The notes beneath the pieces are model-generated. The model did no database searches and was not told the origin of the DNA. It saw nothing but the letters and a program-made list of their open reading frames with translations. This document shows positions 59,338-64,000 of a DNA stretch of 64,000 bases, piece after piece. A program made the translations under genes and the position numbers. Within the stretch, counting starts at the first letter, position 1; every line of letters begins with the position of its first letter. The DNA comes from Marinoscillum sp040218045 (lineage in GTDB: Bacteria; Bacteroidota; Bacteroidia; Cytophagales; Cyclobacteriaceae). The DNA lies in assembly GCA_040218045.1 (NCBI GenBank), contig JAVJQA010000004.1, forward strand, positions 66,502-130,501, in the 5' to 3' direction.

Positions 59338-59450
59338 GCTTGGAGAGGATTGTGGCTAAGGCCAAGCTCGCTGGAGTGCGCCCCGAGCTTAGCAAGTTCC
59401 GATAAAACTAATGAATCTGCCGCGCCCGGCAAGGGGGTGCTTCCAAAGTA
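59334..59450 (-). pseudogene. Short frame overlapping the immunity gene, possible toxin C-terminal remnant
   Basis: Read on the minus strand, this frame runs from a stop near 59453 to a TGA overlapping the immunity ATG (ATGA). It encodes about 38 residues, LPGAADSLVLSELAKLGAHSS followed by ELGLSHNPLQA, with no start codon of its own. A 4-base overlap with an immunity gene is typical of toxin-immunity pairs. It may equally be a chance frame; 59451-59605 upstream shows no continuing frame. Confidence 0.3.
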
Positions 59451-59605
59451 TCAGAAAGCACTGCGTTCAGAAAGATGAAAAATCCTGCGAGATGCGCCAA
59501 GTAGAAAACACTACCCTTTCTCAGCGGTAGATTCACGGTCAAGCTGCACTGAAACTAGCCAGAAGGCACTTTGGCATATGCCCGATGAGTCTGTTAGGCA
59601 AAGTG

Positions 59606-60451
59606 TCATATGACTAGATTCATGTCAATTTGATATCCAGCATTTCGTAACTCCTTTGCTAGAGCAATATGCCAAGCTTTATGCGAGTCCATTTGAACAT
59701 ACACAACTCCAGATATGTCATTTGGTAACTCTACATTTTCTTTCACTAGGGCACAAACGTTTCGCCTCCCCAGCTTTCCAATTAAATAGCCATGTTCAAA
59801 CACAACATTTTGTCTTGCTCTACTTTTCAAAGCGGTTTTTTCCGCACCCATTTTCGAACCAACATCACATGGTGTATAAAGAATGATTCCAAATCCTACA
59901 TTTGAGTACTCCTCAATTTTTTCAATTATGGTATTTCCTGAGCTAGCTTGTTCATGAAGAATTATAGCCTTAAGTCCCAATTTTTCAATAAAACGTGCTG
60001 TATCAGTTTTTGCTAATTCATCATGACCATGAACAATGAATACCTTAGATAAATCCGGTTCTACTTGATTTGATTTCTTATTTTCTTTTTGTACTGAATT
60101 TGATTTCTTCTTACAGTTCTTAAAGATGGATTTGGTAATATCCGTTACATGATTATCATATGAAAGAATATCAGAAGGTGATACATACATAACAATGCCT
60201 GAACCCATATTGGCATTTTCATAGTCTGAATATTCTTGAGTTGTCCGTTCGGATTCCTTAACTACTACACGACTAATATCCGAACTATTCAAAAAATATC
60301 CGTCAAATTGGAATTCCTCTTCGTTCAGGTACGGCAATACTATGTCCTCTTCTATTTCAAGTAAGTTAGTCTTATCAAGTTCATAGTATCTCTTGGGAGA
60401 ATTGGTTTTTCCCTTATTTTCTTTAGTCTCAATTAATACATGATAATACAT
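59606..60451 (-). CDS. TIR-like nucleotide-binding domain protein (PF10137-type), probable defence effector
   Basis: A 281-residue protein (start at the Met of MYYHVLIETKENKG, matching relatives; an ATG 30 bases upstream is possible). The N-terminal domain (about 1-110) has the YYHV start, IVLPYLNEEEFQFDG and SDISRVVVKESERT, a module I recall at the front of such proteins. A Lys/Ser-rich linker leads to the TIR-like domain (about 136-281): KVFIVHGHDELAK, ILHEQASSGNTIIEKIEEY, FGIILYTPCDVGS and ARQNVVFEHGYLIGKLGR, where the Glu of VFEHG is the probable NADase residue. Related domains act as NAD-degrading effectors in CBASS/Pycsar-type phage defence. No cyclase or other partner is adjacent. Confidence 0.8.
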   Translation of the reverse strand: MYYHVLIETKENKGKTNSPKRYYELDKTNLLEIEEDIVLPYLNEEEFQFDGYFLNSSDISRVVVKESERTTQEYSDYENANMGSGIVMYVSPSDILSYDNHVTDITKSIFKNCKKKSNSVQKENKKSNQVEPDLSKVFIVHGHDELAKTDTARFIEKLGLKAIILHEQASSGNTIIEKIEEYSNVGFGIILYTPCDVGSKMGAEKTALKSRARQNVVFEHGYLIGKLGRRNVCALVKENVELPNDISGVVYVQMDSHKAWHIALAKELRNAGYQIDMNLVI

Positions 60452-60663
60452 CTGGTGGTGTCCTATTTTTCCTAACAACATACGTGTATACCGATAAAAC
60501 TTCAGGTTATTTCACATATGGTCTGACTAATCTAGTAGGTTTTTGATCCGGGACAAAGCGTTTGTTGCCACATGTGTGAATTTCTATGATGCAAGTTGTA
60601 TGGATGCGCTGGTAATATCTCCATTAACAATACAACCCCGAAATAGTCAAATCACCACGTAAT
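60452..60663. other. Intergenic region upstream of the TIR-like gene
   Basis: About 210 bases before the heptanucleotide array. No open frame, promoter consensus or repeat is apparent apart from a possible upstream start for the TIR-like gene at 60481. Confidence 0.5.
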
Positions 60664-60853
60664 CAGTAATCAGTAACCAGTAGACAGTAATCAGCAATCA
60701 GTAAGCAGTAATCAGTAGACAGTGAGCAGTGAGCAGTGAGCAGTGAGCAGTAAGCAGTGATCAGTGAGCAGTAATCAGTAATCAGTAATCAGTAATCAGT
60801 AGACAGTGATCAGTAAGCAGTAAATCAGTAGACAGTGAGCAGTTAGCCGTTAG
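60664..60853. repeat. Heptanucleotide tandem array (CAGTRAN)
   Basis: About 27 consecutive heptamers of form CAGTAAT, CAGTAGA, CAGTGAG, CAGTAAG or CAGTGAT, with one 8-mer (CAGTAAAT) shifting the phase near 60820. Variants recur in blocks (four CAGTGAG, four CAGTAAT), consistent with slippage. It starts directly after the small membrane-protein gene stop. Confidence 0.92.
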
Positions 60854-60858
60854 CAAAC

Positions 60859-61248
60859 TTAAACCCACTGAATGCTCACTTTCTCAAGTTCATTGTTTAA
60901 CGCAATTAATGCGGTTGGTTCGATAAGTTGAGTGTCAACAGTTAGTTCTTTCCCGTTATTCTTGAATATGTAGTCTCCGGCGAATTTTTTAATTCTTGTT
61001 GATTCTGAAAGTTCGATCGAAGAATGGTTTAGAAACTCGTGAACAATTAACAAACCTCCTTTTAAGGTTAAATATGGCATAAAATACCTATACGCCGATT
61101 GGCTGAAATTTAGTACCCCAATAATTATCCAGCCCATCAATAGGTAGGTGTTATCGACAAAATATGCTTGAGCAATCGTTAGTCCTAACCATACTATCGC
61201 CAGAACAAAGTTTAATCTCAAGCGTTTTTTTCGGTATTTGATGTTCAT
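60859..61248 (-). CDS. Small membrane protein with two transmembrane segments and a PH-like tail
   Basis: A 129-residue protein: basic N terminus MNIKYRKKRLRLN, two hydrophobic helices (about 13-31 and 35-55), then a strand-rich cytoplasmic part with LTLKGGLLIVHEFL, RIKKFAGDYIFKNNGKELTVDTQLI and a closing helix. The tail resembles a bacterial PH-like domain, but I do not recognise a named family. It ends 5 bases before the heptanucleotide array. It lies next to the displaced argH 3' fragment, so it may originally have stood directly downstream of argH. Confidence 0.7.
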   Translation of the reverse strand: MNIKYRKKRLRLNFVLAIVWLGLTIAQAYFVDNTYLLMGWIIIGVLNFSQSAYRYFMPYLTLKGGLLIVHEFLNHSSIELSESTRIKKFAGDYIFKNNGKELTVDTQLIEPTALIALNNELEKVSIQWV

Positions 61249-61326
61249 GGTCGTTGAATTGTGTTTGCTAACATTATACTCTTATTTTCATTGGCTTTTC
61301 TCATTACTAAGAAAATACCCATAATA

Positions 61327-61491
61327 TCACCCATCAAAATAACGGAATTACTTTTACAAATCAAGGCTCAGCTCACCAACTTCCGCAGGCACGCCTCTAC
61401 CTGCTCAAAACCAAACCCGCTCAACTCACGCTTGATCTTTGTAGCAATATGATCGTTGCCAGGATTGCCAATCGTGCCCAGGTGGGTGTGC
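61327..61491 (-). pseudogene. Displaced duplicate of the 3' end of argH
   Basis: 165 bases match 62349-62513, the last 124 bases of argH plus 41 bases beyond its stop, with no gaps and about nine mismatches (about 95% identity). The copy has no argH 5' part. At two codons it differs in amino acid (V-E-A versus V-G-A; A-T-K versus A-A-K), so the copies have diverged or have different origins. The constant offset is 1022 bases. Confidence 0.9.
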
Positions 61492-61754
61492 CAGTGCTGG
61501 CCCAGGGGTAGAAAACACAGCGATCTGCCCAAGAACATAGCTTAGCGTATCTCTACTCCTCTATATATGTATTATGGGGAAAGGGGAAGGTGTGGCCAAA
61601 GCACAACAAAATAGGGCCGTAAAACCCTCAAAACGGACGATTCTCTCTCGCAACACACTCAATAGAGAACCCCTTAGACTACTTTATGCCTAGTAACACA
61701 GGTCTTCGGTCAACAGCGAATAACTGAAAACCCCACCTCCCAGAATCAAATACC
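61492..61754. other. Unassigned stretch beside the argH fragment
   Basis: About 260 bases with no supported gene. It would be the far end of the inserted segment if 61492-62513 is an insertion. It includes the outer left arm of the inverted repeat described at 61717-61813. Confidence 0.5.
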
Positions 61755-61813
61755 AAAAAGCCTGATAGATATACGCCCTATCAGGCCTATTTTGAGGGGT
61801 TTTCAGCTGTTCG
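61717..61813. repeat. Nested inverted repeat around a terminator
   Basis: CGAATAACTGAAAACCCC (61717-61734) and its partner GGGGTTTTCAGCTGTTCG (61796-61813) pair at 16 of 18 positions and enclose a second, perfect hairpin (61760-61786). Confidence 0.75.
61755..61786 (-). terminator. Terminator of the GNAT-like/small protein pair
   Basis: On the minus strand GCCTGATAG and CTATCAGGC form a perfect 9-bp stem with a 9-base loop followed by five T. It lies 38 bases after the small gene stop. Confidence 0.85.
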
Positions 61814-61823
61814 GCTAAATGTT

Positions 61824-61973
61824 CTATGCCGTTTCTTTTTTTCGAGGTGTTCTTTTTTTGGATTTACGTTTATATTCGGCTATAAATTTACTGATCTCCT
61901 CTCTATCCTTTTCAGTTAGAGGTTTACTATCAATTATGAAATCTACGCCTTTCGGTTCTTTTATATAACCCAT
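61824..61973 (-). CDS. Small basic protein paired with a GNAT-like protein (probable antitoxin)
   Basis: A 49-residue protein found by reading the minus strand from an ATG 4 bases after the GNAT-like gene stop. It starts MGYIKEPKGVDFIIDS, then KPLTEKDREEISKFIAEYK, and ends in a very basic tail (KRKSKKRTPRKKETA). The MGYIKEP..VDF start followed by a T.KD...ISEFI-type helix is, from memory, a recurrent small partner of these GNAT-like proteins in Bacteroidota. Suggested role: antitoxin, by analogy with other two-gene acetyltransferase modules; no experimental basis is known to me. A terminator follows. Confidence 0.72.
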   Translation of the reverse strand: MGYIKEPKGVDFIIDSKPLTEKDREEISKFIAEYKRKSKKRTPRKKETA

Positions 61974-61977
61974 GTCT

Positions 61978-62352
61978 TTAAGTTTTAAAGTATTTCTCTA
62001 CAAGTTTCTTTGATGCATCTGTCGGTATTATCATTTTATGTCCTCCAAAATGATAAGCACCTAAAGTTGCCTTATAATGTTTGATCAACTTAGTTTTAGC
62101 AGTGAATGCCACAAAACCTTCATGTCCATGTCGAAACGAGAGTTTACAGGCATATGCAACCATGTTACCCGGAATACCTTCATAAAGCTTGTCTTCTCCT
62201 ATGTTGAACGGCGCACTTTCAAGGAGGTTCATGTAAACATGATCACTTTCAATAGTGACACTCATTAAACCTTGGATCACTGTCGGATTATTAACTGTAA
62301 TACCCTGAAAGCACTCCTCGACGTACCAACCACACGAAGGCTTAGTTGTCAC
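61978..62352 (-). CDS. GNAT-like acetyltransferase-type protein (probable toxin)
   Basis: A 124-residue protein from a GTG start (an in-frame stop lies two codons upstream, so no longer form exists). Blocks seen are WYVEECFQGI, VYMNLLESAPFNIGEDKLYEGIPGNMVAYACKLSFRHGHEGFVAFTAKTKLIKHYKATLGAYHFGG and MIIPTDASKKLVEKYF, the pattern of a short GNAT fold (acceptor loop, then the acetyl-CoA-side helix and the Y..LGA strand). Its start lies inside the argH-derived repeat, at the edge of the duplication. With the small protein 4 bases downstream it forms a compact two-gene module, probably toxin-antitoxin. Confidence 0.75.
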   Translation of the reverse strand: MTTKPSCGWYVEECFQGITVNNPTVIQGLMSVTIESDHVYMNLLESAPFNIGEDKLYEGIPGNMVAYACKLSFRHGHEGFVAFTAKTKLIKHYKATLGAYHFGGHKMIIPTDASKKLVEKYFKT

Positions 62353-62513
62353 CCTTCAAAATAACGGAATTACCTGTATAAATCAAGGCTCAGCTCACCA
62401 ACTTCCGCAGGCACGCCCCTACCTGCTCAAAACCAAATCCGCTCAACTCACGCTTGATCTTTGCAGCTATATGATCGTTGCCAGGATTGCCAATCGTGCC
62501 CAGATGGGTGTGC
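62349..62513. repeat. Direct repeat, copy inside intact argH
   Basis: This is the partner of 61327-61491 in direct orientation. The two copies bracket an 857-base segment holding the GNAT-like/small-protein pair, its terminator and the nested inverted repeat. Confidence 0.88.
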
Positions 62514-63721
62514 TTGATGTTGCGATTGGCCTTATAAGTGCCATCCTCTACCCGCTTGCCCACTTCTTTATAAGCATCCCTGAAAGGCATCCCTTCCAGC
62601 ACCAGCTCATTGACCAGTTCCACCGTGAAGAGGTAATCGTACTTAGGATCATTGATAATGTCTTCTTTCACACGCATCTCACTGATCGCAAACTCTGCAA
62701 TATCCAGGCATTGCTTCAAGGTCTGAATGGCCGGGAAAAGGTGCTCCTTGAGCTGCTGCAAATCCCGATGGTATCCACTTGGCAGATTGCTAAGGACAAG
62801 GTTCAGTTCATTGGGTAGAGCCATCAGCTGGTTGCAGCGTCCACGTACCAGCTCAAAAACATCCGGGTTCTTCTTATGTGGCATAATGCTGGACCCCGTA
62901 GTGAGCTCATCAGGAAAGCTGACAAACCCAAAGTTTTGCCCGGCATAGAGACAGATGTCCATCGCCATCTTACTGAGTGTAGAGGCCACAGCCGCAATAC
63001 CATTGGCCAGGGCTACTTCCGTTTTGCCCCGGGTCATTTGTGCATACACCACATTGTAGTTGGGCTCGTAGAACCCCAGGAGTTCCGTGGTTTTCATTCG
63101 ATCAAGTGGGAATGAAGAACCATAGCCAGCTGCGGAGCCCAGTGGGTTCTTATTGGCAATCTGGTAGGCGGCGCGTAAAGTAATCAGGTCATCAGACAGG
63201 CTTTCGGCATAAGCACCAAGCCACAGCCCAATGGATGACGGCATGGCCACCTGCATGTGTGTGTATCCCGGGATCAGTACATGCTTGTGCATCTCTGACT
63301 TTTTTAGTAGCTGCTCACTGAGGGTATCAATCTGGTTGGCTATGGCTTCTATTTCACCACGGAAATACATCTTCAAATCCACCAGCACCTGGTCATTTCT
63401 GGAGCGGCCACTATGGATCTTTTTCCCAACCTCACCCAACCGGTCTGTGAGCATATACTCCACCTGTGAGTGAATATCTTCTATTCCTTCGTCGATCAGG
63501 AGGTCGCCAGCTTCAGCCCGGTGATAGAGTGATTTTAACTCTACAGAAAGGATCTCCAGTTCTTCTTTGGTCAGCAAACCAATCTCCTGTAGCATTTGGA
63601 TATGTGCCAACGACCCTAATATATCATAAGGAGCCAGCACCAGATCCAGTTCCTGGTCATTACCTATGGTAAATACTTCTATCTTTTTATTGACGTCTGT
63701 TGACTTTTGCCAGAGCTTCAT
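62390..63721 (-). CDS. argH: Argininosuccinate lyase
   Basis: A 443-residue enzyme releasing arginine and fumarate from argininosuccinate. SRNDQVLVDLKMYFR (the HSGRSRNDQV region), GYTHMQVAMPSSIGLW, GSAAGYGSSFPLDR and the superfamily signature TGSSIMPHKKNPDVFELVRGR (near residues 275-290, catalytic Ser in the GSS loop) are all intact. Length is normal for Bacteroidota ArgH. Its last 41 codons and 3' flank are duplicated 1 kb downstream, so the present 3' end may have come with an inserted segment. No other arginine gene is in view. Confidence 0.96.
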   Translation of the reverse strand: MKLWQKSTDVNKKIEVFTIGNDQELDLVLAPYDILGSLAHIQMLQEIGLLTKEELEILSVELKSLYHRAEAGDLLIDEGIEDIHSQVEYMLTDRLGEVGKKIHSGRSRNDQVLVDLKMYFRGEIEAIANQIDTLSEQLLKKSEMHKHVLIPGYTHMQVAMPSSIGLWLGAYAESLSDDLITLRAAYQIANKNPLGSAAGYGSSFPLDRMKTTELLGFYEPNYNVVYAQMTRGKTEVALANGIAAVASTLSKMAMDICLYAGQNFGFVSFPDELTTGSSIMPHKKNPDVFELVRGRCNQLMALPNELNLVLSNLPSGYHRDLQQLKEHLFPAIQTLKQCLDIAEFAISEMRVKEDIINDPKYDYLFTVELVNELVLEGMPFRDAYKEVGKRVEDGTYKANRNIKHTHLGTIGNPGNDHIAAKIKRELSGFGFEQVGACLRKLVS

Positions 63722-63743
63722 AGTGTTTTTTAATCTTTATCCT

Positions 63744-63751
63744 CAAAAGTA
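63744..63751 (-). promoter_or_regulatory. -7 element of argH
   Basis: TACTTTTG on the minus strand matches TAnnTTTG and lies 22 bases upstream of the argH ATG. No TTTG is found 19-21 bases further upstream. Confidence 0.5.
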
Positions 63752-64000
63752 TCTATTACAATAATCTATCGCTTCGTTCAGCCCTCGAAATCCTTTACCA
63801 GATTTTCTACTGGAAAGCAGTTAGGACTGGCCTTGTTCATTTTAGGCTTTGATGTTTCAAAATTACTGGCGTACGACTAAATTTTAAATGTTCAAAAAAA
63901 GTACGTTTAAACGAAATGAGAAAAGATTTTTTCGATTTCCTAAAACTACCCGTTCCACGTCGGCCCTGCCCCTAAAGGGGTGATCGAAAGTCCCCTTTAG
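63752..64000. other. Intergenic region to the window edge with an inverted repeat
   Basis: No gene is seen. CTAAAGGGG (63972-63980) and CCCCTTTAG (63992-64000) form 9-bp inverted arms around 11 bases at the very edge; this may be a terminator or a copy of an interspersed repeat, which cannot be judged without the next sequence. Confidence 0.5.

Noticed and set aside
59592..59598. GTTAGGC as an integron attC core
   Set aside because: It fits GTTRRRY but no matching RYYYAAC partner with paired inner boxes lies at the right distance, and there is no integrase or cassette row.
58393..60853. The palindrome array and the heptamer array as CRISPR loci
   Set aside because: Units have no unique spacers; intervals are themselves repeats, and no cas genes are present.
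61261..61452. A plus-strand frame over the argH fragment
   Set aside because: It is antisense to the duplicated argH tail and has no independent support; a similar antisense frame exists over the intact argH copy.
63919..63978. A short plus-strand frame MRKDFFDFLKLPV at the right edge
   Set aside because: Only 19 codons, ends within the edge inverted repeat, no promoter or family match.

Overview
The window is from a Bacteroidota chromosome, most likely the order Cytophagales, judged from family content rather than any marker gene. Pointers are a SusC-like TonB receptor with a carboxypeptidase-like N-terminal domain, three very large proteins with type IX secretion (T9SS) C-terminal sorting domains, a PorD-like T9SS protein, the bamD-rpoZ-coaBC-porD-recN block, and -7 promoter elements of the Bacteroidota form TAnnTTTG with no Shine-Dalgarno sequences. 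No rRNA, tRNA, CRISPR array or transposase was found.

Region 1 (1-15.7 kb) is a carbohydrate-catabolic locus. A nine-gene minus-strand run holds two Gfo/Idh/MocA oxidoreductases, a four-helix-bundle protein, two xylose-isomerase-like TIM barrels, two large lipoproteins combining beta-propeller, cytochrome c and other domains (one ending in a DUF1080 3-keto-glycoside hydrolase-like domain), a TonB receptor and a NIPSNAP lipoprotein. A divergent MFS transporter and a LacI-type palindrome sit at its head. The set resembles an oxidative 3-keto-glycoside route: oxidise, cleave, isomerise, reduce.

Region 2 (15.7-30.9 kb) is mostly housekeeping: ppk1, mdh, tilS, an OstA-like protein, bamD, rpoZ, coaBC, a porD-like gene, recN, fabI and ispE. 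A PIN-type toxin-antitoxin pair with a candidate paired palindromic operator lies between recN and fabI.

Region 3 (31-45 kb) holds a 7TMR-DISM/LytTR regulator, two small LuxR-type HTH proteins and two giant secreted proteins: a beta-helix protein carrying a dockerin-like pair of calcium motifs, then a protein with three cohesin-like domains and twelve cadherin-type repeats. This looks like a secreted, regulator-linked cohesin/dockerin surface assembly.

Region 4 (45-57 kb) has a nitroreductase-pirin operon and a YceI gene sharing an ATGTA-N2-TACAT promoter motif, a SulP transporter behind a perfect palindrome, a candidate structured RNA, a multi-domain GH16 beta-glucanase, a polysaccharide deacetylase and cysE-cysM.

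Region 5 (57-64 kb) is accessory: a DUF6261-like gene followed by a phased 41/42-bp palindrome array, an orphan CdiI-type immunity gene, a TIR-like probable defence gene, a heptanucleotide array, and a GNAT-like/small basic protein pair wedged between two copies of the 3' end of argH.
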